Source: Lipingzhangella_A rawalii (GTDB lineage: Bacteria > Actinomycetota > Actinomycetes > Streptosporangiales > Streptosporangiaceae). Taken from it: DNA of 64,000 bases. Where the stretch lies: positions 1 to 64,000 of the forward strand of contig NZ_JAVLVT010000009.1 of NCBI RefSeq assembly GCF_031628175.1, in the 5' to 3' direction. Each line of letters opens with the position of its first letter. Position 1 is the first letter of the stretch. Below, piece by piece: positions 50,718 through 58,902 of the stretch. The notes beneath the pieces were generated by a model. It saw nothing but the letters and a program-made list of their open reading frames with translations. It had not been told where the DNA came from and did no database searches. A program made the translations under genes and the position numbers.

Positions 50718-51578
50718 TTACAGGTCCTTGATCATGGCCGTGAGCACGTCCGGCGTCTTGCTCGGAGTCTGACTCGCCACGCTGAGCCGCTCCATGACCA
50801 TGGTGTAGATGTCAACGTCCTCGCGCTTGTCCTGGTACAGGGCACCGGTGAGCTGTTCGAGGTAGACGATGTCGGGCAGGTCGAACTCGGGGAAACGCAG
50901 GATCGTGAACGGCCCACCCTCCGCGGCGTGGGCGCCGACACGGAACGGCACGATCTGAATCGTGATGCTGGGATGGTCGGTGAGTTCCCGCAGGAAGTCC
51001 AGCTGATTGCGCATGATCTGTGCACTGCCCATGGGACGACGCAGTGCGGCCTCATCGATGATGGCCCAGAACCGCACTTCGGGGTTCTCGTAGATCCGAC
51101 GCTGCCGGGTCATCCGTACGGTGACCCTGCTCTCCACCTCGTGCTCGTCGGCCTCGGGATCGCCGCTCCGGATGACGTGTCGGGCGTAGTCCTCCGTCTG
51201 CAACAGGCCGGGAACAAACTGCACCTCGTAGGTCCGGATCCGGGTGGCGGCCTCCTCCAGACCGACATAGGCGGGGAACCAGCTGGGCAGTGCCTCACTG
51301 TGCTGCTGCCACCAACCCGGCTTATTGGATTCCTCGACCAGATGTAGGAGCTGTTCGCGTTCCTCAGCGGCGGTCACTCCGTACAGCGTGAGCAGGTCCT
51401 CGACATCGCGCTTCTTGAAGCCGACCCGCCCCAGTTCCAGTCGACTGATCTTGGACTCCGAGCCACGGATCTTGTAGCCGGCGTCCTCACGACTGATCCC
51501 CTTGGCCTCGCGGAGCTTGCGAAGTTGGTGCCCAAGCAGGATCCGCCGGACGGTCGGACCGCTACCAGGCTGAGCCAT
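50718..51578 (-). CDS. XRE-family regulator with DUF5753 domain (WhiJ-like)
   Basis: A 286-residue protein. The helix-turn-helix (about 10-70) reads LGHQLRKLREAKGISREDAGYKIRGSESKISRLELGR; the rest (about 95-280) is a DUF5753-type domain with FVPGLLQTEDYAR, RQRRI, IDEAALRR and IQIVPFRVGAHAA. In Streptomyces such proteins (WhiJ group) repress development genes together with DUF397 and BldB-like partners. ATG 51578 is chosen; 51608 or 51623 are in frame. It converges on the DUF397 gene. Confidence 0.93.
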   Translation of the reverse strand: MAQPGSGPTVRRILLGHQLRKLREAKGISREDAGYKIRGSESKISRLELGRVGFKKRDVEDLLTLYGVTAAEEREQLLHLVEESNKPGWWQQHSEALPSWFPAYVGLEEAATRIRTYEVQFVPGLLQTEDYARHVIRSGDPEADEHEVESRVTVRMTRQRRIYENPEVRFWAIIDEAALRRPMGSAQIMRNQLDFLRELTDHPSITIQIVPFRVGAHAAEGGPFTILRFPEFDLPDIVYLEQLTGALYQDKREDVDIYTMVMERLSVASQTPSKTPDVLTAMIKDL

Positions 51579-51769
51579 GCTCACCGCTGCTCCCTCCCCA
51601 GCTCCCATGACGTGGAGCGGCAAGGATCCCCTCCCCTACAGGGGTACCCACTGTACCGGCATATGCGCCTCGATCTACGGCCCCAGAACGTGCACCTGTG
51701 GCTCCGTCGACAGGGTGTGACTCAGGACATCGACGGGTCCGGGACAGGTCAATCCTGGCAAAACTGAGC

Positions 51770-52303
51770 TCAGCTGAACAATGCCCATACGAACTTACCG
51801 CATGGGACGGATGGTACGGCGCCCCAGCGGTCACTGAAGCACGCCACCAGATGCAACCCTCGGCCGGACTCCGACATGAAGTCCGGTTCCCGCGCGGCGG
51901 GCAGGACGTCACTGGTGTCCCGTACGGCACATACGAACTGGCCATCCCGACTCAGGACACTCAGCTCGATGTCCTCTCTGCTGTCCTGGCTCCCCCCTGC
52001 GTGGCGCAGCGCATTGGTCACCAGTTCGGACACCACCAGCTCAACGTTACTGTGGATTCGAGTGAGATCCCATTCGCGCAGCACCGCGAGGGTCAGCTCC
52101 CGAGCGATCTTGACCGAGCGGAGGTCGGCCTCCAGATGCCAGCGCGCGCACGTGTGCCCCACTTGGGCCACCGAACTCCCCCAACTGATGGCAGCCGCTC
52201 GTAACGCGGGTATCCACCACGCTGGATTCGAGGTCGACGCGGGAGACGTCCAATCCACCCGACTGTCCCACTCCACCGAACTCCGGGTTGAATGTCCGTT
52301 CAC
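51770..52303 (-). CDS. HATPase_c_2 ATP-binding regulator (anti-sigma kinase-like)
   Basis: A 177-residue GHKL protein: VELVVSELVTNALRHA (N box), VRDTSDVLP (degenerate G1, with Ser in place of the usual Gly) and SESGRGLHLVACFSDRWG (G2). It completes the WhiJ-type regulatory trio with the DUF397 and XRE genes. GTG 52303 lies six bases after AGGGG, which supports this start over the longer reading to 52387. Confidence 0.85.
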   Translation of the reverse strand: MNGHSTRSSVEWDSRVDWTSPASTSNPAWWIPALRAAAISWGSSVAQVGHTCARWHLEADLRSVKIARELTLAVLREWDLTRIHSNVELVVSELVTNALRHAGGSQDSREDIELSVLSRDGQFVCAVRDTSDVLPAAREPDFMSESGRGLHLVACFSDRWGAVPSVPCGKFVWALFS

Positions 52304-52373
52304 CGCGATCCCCTTGCAGTCGCCTCGATCGCTCGTATCCACCAGACGCACGATCGACAGTATCTCCTGTGTC

Positions 52374-52408
52374 GCATGCAAATGCAAGAGCCTGATGCAC
52401 GTGCATGC
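52374..52408 (-). promoter_or_regulatory. Palindromic operator-like region before the ATPase gene
   Basis: Contains GCATGCAAATGCA (52374-52386) and the perfect 12-bp palindrome ATGCACGTGCAT (52395-52406), whose GCACGTGC core also occurs twice ahead of the DUF397 gene. The order ATGCAAA-GCA then CACGTGCAT is similar at both places, pointing to one regulator. Confidence 0.5.
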
Positions 52409-52529
52409 GCCTCATGCAGATGATTCTGTTCTTCCCCAACCACCTGCGTTCTACCCCTGACGCAAACTGCTTCGGGGTCCGTACTAAGATGCGCGGCACG
52501 CATCCGCGCCCAAGAGTGGAGGTTGAGCA

Positions 52530-53282
52530 ATGTCGCAAACCAGCCGTGTCGCGATCGTGACCGGAGCAGCCCGCGGTATCGGCGCCGAGACCGCACGCCG
52601 ACTCGCCGCCAACGGAAACGCGGTCGCAGCGGTCGACCGTGCCGACGCTACGGAGACCGCCGAGGCGATCACCGCCGCCGGGGGCTCGGCCCTGGCCCTC
52701 GAGTGCGACGTGTCCGACGAAGACCAGGTTCGCTCAACCGTACAGAAGATCACCGAACAGCTCGGTGCGCCCACCATCCTGGTCAACAACGCCGGGATTA
52801 TCCGGGACAACCTGCTGTTCAAGATGACGGTGGACGACTGGGACGCGGTCATGAACGTGCACCTCCGGGGTGCCTTCCTGATGAGCCGCGAAACGCAGTC
52901 ACACATGCGTGAGGCCGGCTGGGGACGCATCATCAACCTGTCCAGCACCTCCGCCCAGGGCAACCGCGGCCAGGCGAACTACTCCACCGCCAAGGCCGGA
53001 CTCCAGGGACTCACCAAGACCCTGGCGATCGAACTGGGCAAGTACGGCATTACCGCCAACGCCGTGGCCCCGGGGACCACAGAGACCGACATGCTCAAGG
53101 CCACCGCCGAACGTATCGGCGTGGACTTCCAGGACTTCACCTCCGCCGCGGCTGGGCAGATCCCGGCCGGCCGCACCGGAAAGCCGGACGACATCGCCGC
53201 CACCATCGCCTTCCTCGCCGGGGAGGACGCCGGATTCGTCAACGGCCAGGTGATCTACGTGGCGGGTGGGCCGAAGGACTGA
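52530..53282 (+). CDS. FabG-like 3-oxoacyl-ACP reductase (SDR)
   Basis: A 250-residue classical short-chain dehydrogenase. NADP loop TGAARGIG (11-18), NNAG (86-89) and catalytic Ser139, Tyr151, Lys155 (NLSST...YSTAK). The overall pattern, including INLSSTSAQGNRGQANYSTAKAGLQGLTKTLAIELGKYGITANAVAPG, is that of FabG-type reductases, some of which act on other substrates. GGAGG precedes the ATG. It stands alone with a terminator after it, so it is probably not the fatty-acid-operon fabG. Confidence 0.88.
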   Translation: MSQTSRVAIVTGAARGIGAETARRLAANGNAVAAVDRADATETAEAITAAGGSALALECDVSDEDQVRSTVQKITEQLGAPTILVNNAGIIRDNLLFKMTVDDWDAVMNVHLRGAFLMSRETQSHMREAGWGRIINLSSTSAQGNRGQANYSTAKAGLQGLTKTLAIELGKYGITANAVAPGTTETDMLKATAERIGVDFQDFTSAAAGQIPAGRTGKPDDIAATIAFLAGEDAGFVNGQVIYVAGGPKD

Positions 53283-53297
53283 CCCACACCCCGACCC

Positions 53298-53343
53298 GGC
53301 CCCGGCCCCCTGGAGCCACGACGAGCCCCGGAGGGCCGGGGCC
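53298..53343 (+). terminator. Hairpin after the FabG-like gene
   Basis: An 11-bp perfect stem, GGCCCCGGCCC (53298-53308) and GGGCCGGGGCC (53333-53343), with a 24-base loop that can pair further inside, 16 bases after the stop codon. Confidence 0.75.
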
Positions 53344-53467
53344 GTGGGGAACCACGGCCCCGGTGACCGACCAGGCGCACACACGGTGCAATGGTGCAGC
53401 GGACCTGACCGAGACCCGTGACCCACCGCGACCGGTACCGCGAACATGGTGGCCGGTGGCGGAGAAT

Positions 53468-53555
53468 GGTGGCGGTGGTTGGTTGTGGGCACGCGCCGTA
53501 TCGGCCGCCGGCGGCGTCGCGCCCTGGGGGCGCTCCCCCGCACGACGGCCAGCGG
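53468..53555 (+). repeat. Intergenic repeat B, left copy of an inverted pair
   Basis: An 88-base unit from GGTGGCGGTGGTTGGTTG to CACGACGGCCAGCGG. Its reverse complement recurs at 53976-54063 with about 90% identity by eye, 420 bases away. The 950-base gap 53283-54232 holds this pair, a third partial unit, and no gene I would defend. Confidence 0.85.
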
Positions 53556-53796
53556 GTATCTGGGGTGCGGGCGCTCGTTCCCCTCGCGGCGGAGCAAGCG
53601 CGCGGACAGCCCGCAAGACCATACCCAACCTGCCGGATAACGCGACATCGCTCCCCGGAGCCGGCAGAGTCCTCTGAGTCGACTCAGCCATGGCAAACCC
53701 GCGCGCGCACTCCGATCACCCCCACCCGGCTAGCCCCCGCACAGACGAACACGCCGCTCCCGCCACGGAGATCTGTCCCACGACCGCCGCCCCCAC

Positions 53797-53853
53797 CCGC
53801 TGGCCGTCGTGCGACAACGGGCGCCCCGCGCCCGACACCCGCCGGCGGTCACC
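53797..53853 (-). repeat. Intergenic repeat B, decayed internal copy
   Basis: CCGCTGGCCGTCGTGCG followed by a diverged GC-rich middle and GCCGGCGGTCACC, in the same orientation as the copy at 53976. It is shorter and less well kept. Confidence 0.5.
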
Positions 53854-53975
53854 ACGAACGGGGAGGCCCGACACGCACCCCGGCCCCCACCCGTGTTCGA
53901 CATGGCGCGCGACAGGAACGCCACGGGGAAATGAACACCCACAGCGAGACCCCCGAGAAGCACCCACCCCCACCC

Positions 53976-54063
53976 CCGCTGGCCGTCGTGCGGGGGAGCG
54001 CCCCCAGGGCGCGACGCCGCCGGCGGCCGACACGGCGGGGGTAATCAACCAACCACCGCCACC
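53976..54063 (-). repeat. Intergenic repeat B, right copy of an inverted pair
   Basis: Reverse complement of 53468-53555 over all 88 bases; the main difference is a block of about eight bases after GGTTGGTTG. No target-site duplication is visible outside the pair. Confidence 0.85.
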
Positions 54064-54232
54064 ACGCCCCGAGCCCGAGGCACCCCACCCCGAGTGACCC
54101 TCGCTCCCCGCACGGCAGATACCGGCCGCAGACAGCATCGCTCACCGGACGCGCACCAAATCAACGCCCCGGGGATCCGCGGAACGACCCCCGCCCGGGA
54201 ACTCGAACCACCGGCAGGCCCGTCCCCACGAG

Positions 54233-54883
54233 CTAGTCCAAGCCGCGCGCGGCCAGGGCCTCACCAGTCGACTCCGCGGAACGGATCAGACGCACCAGCA
54301 CCGGGACGACCATTCGATGGGGGCGGCCTCGTAGGCCGCGCGCGAGGTAGGCCTCGCGCGAGGTCCGCCACACGGTCGCGGCCAGCGGGATACTGCGGAC
54401 CGTCAACGCCAGCACCAGTGCTACCCGCTCAGGACGCAGGCCGAGGTGGCGCAGCGGCCCCAGCAGCCACTCGAACAGGGCGAGCATCGCCGACACTCGG
54501 GTGGTGCAGGTCACCAGCCCGCCCAGCAGCACCATCGCCGTTAGCTGGGCGCAAACTCGTACCGCGCTGTGCACATCGGCGCTGAGGGTGTGAAAGATCC
54601 CGATCAGCACCAGGAATGGTGTTAGTGGCACCAGGACCGGTGCTATGTGTCGTGGTCCCACGCCCGCCACGAGGTACAGCGCCCCCGCAACGAGCACGGC
54701 GGTGAGGGCCGCCCACAGTTGCTGGCTGGCAACCACCCCGGTAACCACGATGATCAGGAGGGCGAGTTTGAGTCCGGCGGGGGCTCGATGCACGAGGGTC
54801 GCCCCAGGGACGTAGGTGCCGATCCCGGCCACCGGGGACACTCGGGGGAACATCCGCGACACGGCGGCCGCGCGCCTCACCAT
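54233..54883 (-). CDS. ECF transporter membrane subunit EcfT (BioN-like)
   Basis: A 216-residue integral membrane protein with about five helices and the two coupling-helix motifs AYLARGLRG and EALAARG (Ala-Arg-Gly) near the C-terminus that dock onto the ATPase. With the ATPase and BioY it forms an energy-coupling factor importer. Its ATG overlaps the end of ecfA by seven bases. The initial GYxPGATLVHRAPAGLKLALL matches EcfT openings. Confidence 0.9.
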   Translation of the reverse strand: MVRRAAAVSRMFPRVSPVAGIGTYVPGATLVHRAPAGLKLALLIIVVTGVVASQQLWAALTAVLVAGALYLVAGVGPRHIAPVLVPLTPFLVLIGIFHTLSADVHSAVRVCAQLTAMVLLGGLVTCTTRVSAMLALFEWLLGPLRHLGLRPERVALVLALTVRSIPLAATVWRTSREAYLARGLRGRPHRMVVPVLVRLIRSAESTGEALAARGLD

Positions 54884-55554
54884 GGGGTCGCCATAAGCTC
54901 GCGGTAGTAGCTCGTGGCGGCCTCGGGTGCTCCGTCGAAAACGACGCGCCCCTCATCCATGACCAGAACCCGGTCGAAGTCCCGGAGGGTCTCCAGGTGG
55001 TGGGTCAACAGGATGACGCGCTGGTCGAGTTCGTCGAGAGTGCGGCGAAGCAGGGTGACATTGCGCAGATCCAGCAGGGTGGTGGGCTCGTCACAGACCA
55101 GGATGTCCGGCTCGGTGACCAGTACCGAGGCCAGCGCGAGCAGCTGCTTCTGACCACCGGACAGTAGGTGGGCCGGATGGTCGGCGTGGTCGCCGAGGCC
55201 GTACCGGTTGAGAACCTCCGTGACCCGCCGCTGGGCCGTGTCCGAGGTCCGATCCGGCAGCCCGGCAGCAACGTCCTCTGCCACCGTGGGCATGATGATC
55301 TGTGCGTCGGCGTCGGGAAAGACGAAGCCCACGCGCCGCCGCACTTCTCGGGGCTCGCGGACCGGGTCCAGCCCCGCAACCCGCACCTGTCCGGTGTCCG
55401 GTTGGACGAGCCCGTTGATCAGTCGGGCCAGGGTGGACTTCCCGGAGCCGTTGGCCCCGATCACGCCGATACGACGTTCGGTGAGCCGCAGCGACACCGA
55501 CCGCAGCACAGCACGGTCGCCGTAGCTGTGGCTCACCTTGCGCAGCTCGATCAC
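54877..55554 (-). CDS. ECF transporter ATPase EcfA (BioM-like)
   Basis: A 225-residue ATP-binding protein: Walker A GANGSGKST (Lys39), Q-loop FVFPDADAQI, signature LSGGQKQLLALA, Walker B ILVCDEPTTLLD and H-loop LLTHH. FPDADAQI is typical of BioM-type subunits. It starts at GTG 55554 overlapping the bioY stop by four bases and powers biotin uptake with BioY and EcfT. Confidence 0.93.
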   Translation of the reverse strand: MIELRKVSHSYGDRAVLRSVSLRLTERRIGVIGANGSGKSTLARLINGLVQPDTGQVRVAGLDPVREPREVRRRVGFVFPDADAQIIMPTVAEDVAAGLPDRTSDTAQRRVTEVLNRYGLGDHADHPAHLLSGGQKQLLALASVLVTEPDILVCDEPTTLLDLRNVTLLRRTLDELDQRVILLTHHLETLRDFDRVLVMDEGRVVFDGAPEAATSYYRELMATPW

Positions 55555-56186
55555 TGCCGGTTCACCTCCGGGACGGGGCGCCCGGCTGGCGGTACGGGAT
55601 AGGCACGGTGCACGCCCGCTGCGATCGCGGCGGCGGCCACGGCCTTGGCGAGATCACCGGGGAGGAAGGCGCCCGCCGACACGACTGCGGACAGGAGGGC
55701 GTCCCCGGTCACGACTGCCATCCAGGGCACTCCGACGAGGTAGACCACGAGGATGCCACCGAGAAGGTTGGCCAGGATGCCCCAGGTCATTCGATACTTG
55801 ACCATGCGGTCCACGATGAGCCCGATGACGAGCGCTCCGAGGACGAAGCCGTAGAGGTAGCCGGCCGTGACGCCGAGGAACGGTGCGAGTCCACCCCGGC
55901 CACCGGCCAGCAGGGGGAGCCCCGCCATGGCGAGAGCGAGGAAGACCAGCACCGCGAGGGTTCCTCGCTTGGCGCCCAACACACTGGGGGCGAGCATGAC
56001 ACCGAGCGTTTGCAGGGTGATGGGTACCGGGCCGACGGGGATCGCGAACGGCATGCTGAGCACCGCGATGATGGCTGCGAACACCGCGATCAAGGCGATG
56101 TCGCGGGCCGTGATTCCACGGTAGCGTTGGGCCGCTCCAGCGTTGGGTGGGCCGGAGGACGCGTCGGGGGACGAGGTCGAGGACAT
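55551..56186 (-). CDS. bioY: Biotin-binding S component BioY
   Basis: A 211-residue membrane protein with six helices and the BioY signature VPITLQTLGVMLAPSVLGAKRG, GGRGGLAPFLGVTAGYLYGF and VVYLVGVPWMA. It captures biotin at the membrane and passes it through the EcfA/EcfT module; all three genes are overlapped in one operon. AGGAAGG four bases before ATG 56186 supports this start; the upstream continuation to 56270 is rejected. Confidence 0.95.
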   Translation of the reverse strand: MSSTSSPDASSGPPNAGAAQRYRGITARDIALIAVFAAIIAVLSMPFAIPVGPVPITLQTLGVMLAPSVLGAKRGTLAVLVFLALAMAGLPLLAGGRGGLAPFLGVTAGYLYGFVLGALVIGLIVDRMVKYRMTWGILANLLGGILVVYLVGVPWMAVVTGDALLSAVVSAGAFLPGDLAKAVAAAAIAAGVHRAYPVPPAGRPVPEVNRQ

Positions 56187-56368
56187 GCTGCCTTCCTGTA
56201 CGTGACGGATCACAATGACTGGATACTCCCAGCAGGCCCCTTCGGGAGCCTTGTCCATTGTGTCCCGCAAGATTCCAGGTCAGCTGGGTTCTGCTCCACA
56301 AGGTCGGACGGCGAAGAATTGTGGAACTCCGCAGTGCACCCCGGCCTGTGCGGGGCCGGCGGGTGTCC

Positions 56369-57502
56369 TCATGGCAGCACCACGGCGGGGCTCGGCACAT
56401 CCAGACGATGCCCGGTGTCGACGGGAATCCCAGTGTCCGGGTCCCGGCGTAGCACGGTGAGCTGGTCGCTGAACTGGTTCGCCACGACCAGGTACTGCCC
56501 GTGTGGCCCGACCAGGGCGAAATGCCGCGGCCAGGCGCCCCCTGTGGCCACGTCGGCGAGGTGTCGGGGGGTCGGGCCGTCCAGTGCGAAGGTGGACACA
56601 CAGTCGGCCCCCCGGTTACTGACGTACAGGTGCCGCCCGCACGGGGATACGGCAACCTCGCCGGGATAGCTACGCGGCTGGTCGCCTCGTACGGCGGGCA
56701 GCGTGTCCTCGTGCACCACTCCGTGGAGGCTCGTTCGCGCCGGAGCGAGGATCCCGGCTTCGGCTCCCTCGGCGCGGGTGACCGTGGCCCCGACGTCCCG
56801 GTGGCGTGCGCTCCGCCAGCGCAGCACGTGTAGTTGCGCGTCCAGCTCGCCCACCACATACATGCGCCCGTCCCGTCCGGCGGCAAGGTGACGCGGCCCC
56901 GTTCCCGGCGGGAGGCGCACGGACCCCGTGTACTCCAGGGTGCGCAGCACCGGGTCGGGCACGTAGCAGCGCAGCTCGTCGGTACCGAGGTCGGTGACGA
57001 GCAGGTGGCGACCGTCTGGGGCGAGGCGGGCGCAGTGCGCGTGCGGGCCGTCCTGACGCTCGGGGTCCGGCCCCAAGCCGACGTGAGCCCCATGGTCCAC
57101 CGGCGCGGCGGGGGGTGCTACGTCGTGGTGGGGAGTGAGGGGCACCACGGCAACGGTTCCATCCCCGTAGTGGGAGACCGCGAGTTCCCGCCCGCCGGGC
57201 AGCACGTGGATGTGGCACGGGGCCGCGCCTCCCGTGGCCACCCGCCCGAGCGGAGACAGCTCCGCGCTCGCTGTGATCGCGAAGGCCGCCACACCCCCGC
57301 GGGTGTGCTCGTTGACGGCGTACAGACGCGTTCGCGAGGGATGCACGGCGAGGAAGGAGGGGCCGCAGGTGGATGCGGCCACACCACCAGGGGTGAGCCG
57401 CCCGGAACTGTCGTCGAGCCACACCCGGTAGATGCCCTGTGCCGTCCCGGCGGGCTCCGAGTCCGGGGTGTAGCCCCCCACCCACACACATTGCTGCGCC
57501 AC
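56369..57502 (-). CDS. Lactonase-family beta-propeller protein
   Basis: A 377-residue seven-bladed propeller of the 6-phosphogluconolactonase (Pgl, YbhE-type)/carboxy-cis,cis-muconate cyclase family. Repeated blades show PSFLAVHPSRTRLYAVNE, PCHIHVLPGGRELAVSHYGDGTVAV, PHAHCARLAPDGRHLLVTDLGTDEL and GPRHLAAGRDGRMYVVGE. No signal peptide. Substrate is a sugar lactone or unknown; a pentose phosphate role is only a guess. GTG 57502 with AGGGATC upstream is chosen; the longer reading collides with the divergent anmK promoter. Confidence 0.85.
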   Translation of the reverse strand: MAQQCVWVGGYTPDSEPAGTAQGIYRVWLDDSSGRLTPGGVAASTCGPSFLAVHPSRTRLYAVNEHTRGGVAAFAITASAELSPLGRVATGGAAPCHIHVLPGGRELAVSHYGDGTVAVVPLTPHHDVAPPAAPVDHGAHVGLGPDPERQDGPHAHCARLAPDGRHLLVTDLGTDELRCYVPDPVLRTLEYTGSVRLPPGTGPRHLAAGRDGRMYVVGELDAQLHVLRWRSARHRDVGATVTRAEGAEAGILAPARTSLHGVVHEDTLPAVRGDQPRSYPGEVAVSPCGRHLYVSNRGADCVSTFALDGPTPRHLADVATGGAWPRHFALVGPHGQYLVVANQFSDQLTVLRRDPDTGIPVDTGHRLDVPSPAVVLP

Positions 57503-57650
57503 GATCCCTGCCCCACTTGTCCCGGTTGGGTGCCGGGACGTCCACACCTCTGCCGGGCGACACTCTAGTGTTCCCGGATGATCATCTGACCATGCGCGGG
57601 GCGGGTGTGGCGCGTGCCAGATCCGGATCCCGGAGTGACAAGGAGGCTGT

Positions 57651-58799
57651 ATGCGCACGATCGGGCTGATGGCGGGCACCTCGCTGGACGGGGTGGACGC
57701 GGCTGTAGCCGATCTCGATGTCCGGGACGGTGCCCTGGTGCTGCGCCCGCTCGGTGGGCTGACACACCCCTACTCCCCCGAGCTGGGAACGGCTCTGCGG
57801 GCGGCGTTGCCGCCCGCGCTCGTCGATCTGGGGACAGTGTGTGAGCTGGACACCCGGATCGGGCAGGAATTCGCCGCCGCGGCCGTGACGGCGAATACCC
57901 GGATCGCGGACGGCAGGGCGACGCTGGTGTCCTCCCACGGGCAGACGGTCTTTCACTGGGTGCAGGACGGCGAGACTCGGGGGACGCTCCAGCTGGGCCA
58001 ACCCGCCTGGATCGCCGAACGTACGGGGCTACCCGTCGTGGCGGACCTGCGTTCCCGGGACGTCGCTGCGAACGGTCAGGGTGCGCCCCTGGTGGGACTG
58101 GTGGATGCCATGCTGCTACGCGGGCTTCCCGGGCGGGTGGCGCTGGTCAATATTGGGGGAATCGCCAATGTCACCGTGCTGGACGGGAACGGAGACGCTG
58201 TCGCTTTCGATACGGGTCCGGGGAACGCACTGCTCGACGCCGCGGCACACCACTTCAGCTCCGGTGCTCTGGATCGGGATGAGAACGGAGTCTGGGCGCG
58301 GTCGGGGACGGTCCTACCTCAGTTGCTGGAGCGGCTGCTGGCCGAGCCGTACTACCGGCGTGCGGCACCAAAGACGACGGGCAAGGAGCTGTTCCACGGC
58401 GACTACCTGCGGCGAGCGCTGGCGGGGCAACGCCCCGAACCCGCCGATGTCCTGGCGACCCTGACCGAACTCACCGCACGCACGATCGCTGCGGCGCTGC
58501 GTCCGTACGGCGTGACCGAGCTTCGAGTGTCCGGTGGGGGAACGCATAACCGGAGCCTGATGGCGGCGCTGCGGACCCGAACCGGCCTCGAGGTCCGCGA
58601 TACCGCGGAGCTGGGATTCGACCCGGATCTGAAGGAAGCCTACGCCTTCGCGGTGCTGGGTTTCCTCTCGGTGCAGGGCTGGGCGGCGACTGAGCCGAGC
58701 ACCACGGGGGCGGTCGGCCCCCGGGTGCTGGGGGCGGTCACTCCGGGACACACCGGCACCCGGCCGCCACGGCAACTCCATATAGACCGGTATGTCTGA
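57651..58799 (+). CDS. anmK: Anhydro-N-acetylmuramic acid kinase
   Basis: A 382-residue ASKHA-fold kinase that opens and phosphorylates 1,6-anhydro-MurNAc to MurNAc-6-phosphate during cell-wall recycling. Landmarks: GLMAGTSLDGVD (ATP phosphate loop), SSHGQTVFH, ADLRSRDVAANGQGAPLV, NIGGIANVT, FDTGPGNALLD and SGGGTHN. AAGGAGG five bases before ATG. It is followed 103 bases on by a sugar ABC importer and NagZ, consistent with salvage of peptidoglycan sugars. murQ is not in the window. Confidence 0.95.
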   Translation: MRTIGLMAGTSLDGVDAAVADLDVRDGALVLRPLGGLTHPYSPELGTALRAALPPALVDLGTVCELDTRIGQEFAAAAVTANTRIADGRATLVSSHGQTVFHWVQDGETRGTLQLGQPAWIAERTGLPVVADLRSRDVAANGQGAPLVGLVDAMLLRGLPGRVALVNIGGIANVTVLDGNGDAVAFDTGPGNALLDAAAHHFSSGALDRDENGVWARSGTVLPQLLERLLAEPYYRRAAPKTTGKELFHGDYLRRALAGQRPEPADVLATLTELTARTIAAALRPYGVTELRVSGGGTHNRSLMAALRTRTGLEVRDTAELGFDPDLKEAYAFAVLGFLSVQGWAATEPSTTGAVGPRVLGAVTPGHTGTRPPRQLHIDRYV

Positions 58800-58818
58800 A
58801 AGTTATCTCCAATAGAAC

Positions 58819-58840
58819 TCAATACTGCGAAGACTATTGA
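58819..58840 (+). promoter_or_regulatory. Inverted repeat before the sugar ABC operon
   Basis: TCAATA-N10-TATTGA (22 bases), overlapping a second possible pairing CAATAG (58810-58815) with CTATTG (58834-58839), lies 63 bases ahead of the solute-binding protein gene. Form and place suit a LacI-, GntR- or MurR-type operator. It does not match the DasR consensus. Confidence 0.5.
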
Positions 58841-58902
58841 CGACCACCCCGGTCCCTCCTATACGAATGAGCCATGGGAGCCCCCACACGAGGGAGAGCA
58901 TC

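Noticed and set aside
53418..54097. Several overlapping open frames of 100-208 residues in the repeat B region
   Set aside because: They read through the repeats in different frames and give Arg/Pro/Thr-rich strings; no frame is favoured and the repeats explain the similarity between them.
58800..58902. DasR (dre) operator ahead of the sugar ABC operon
   Set aside because: The inverted repeat present (TCAATA-N10-TATTGA) does not match the ACTGGTCTAGACCAGT-type consensus.
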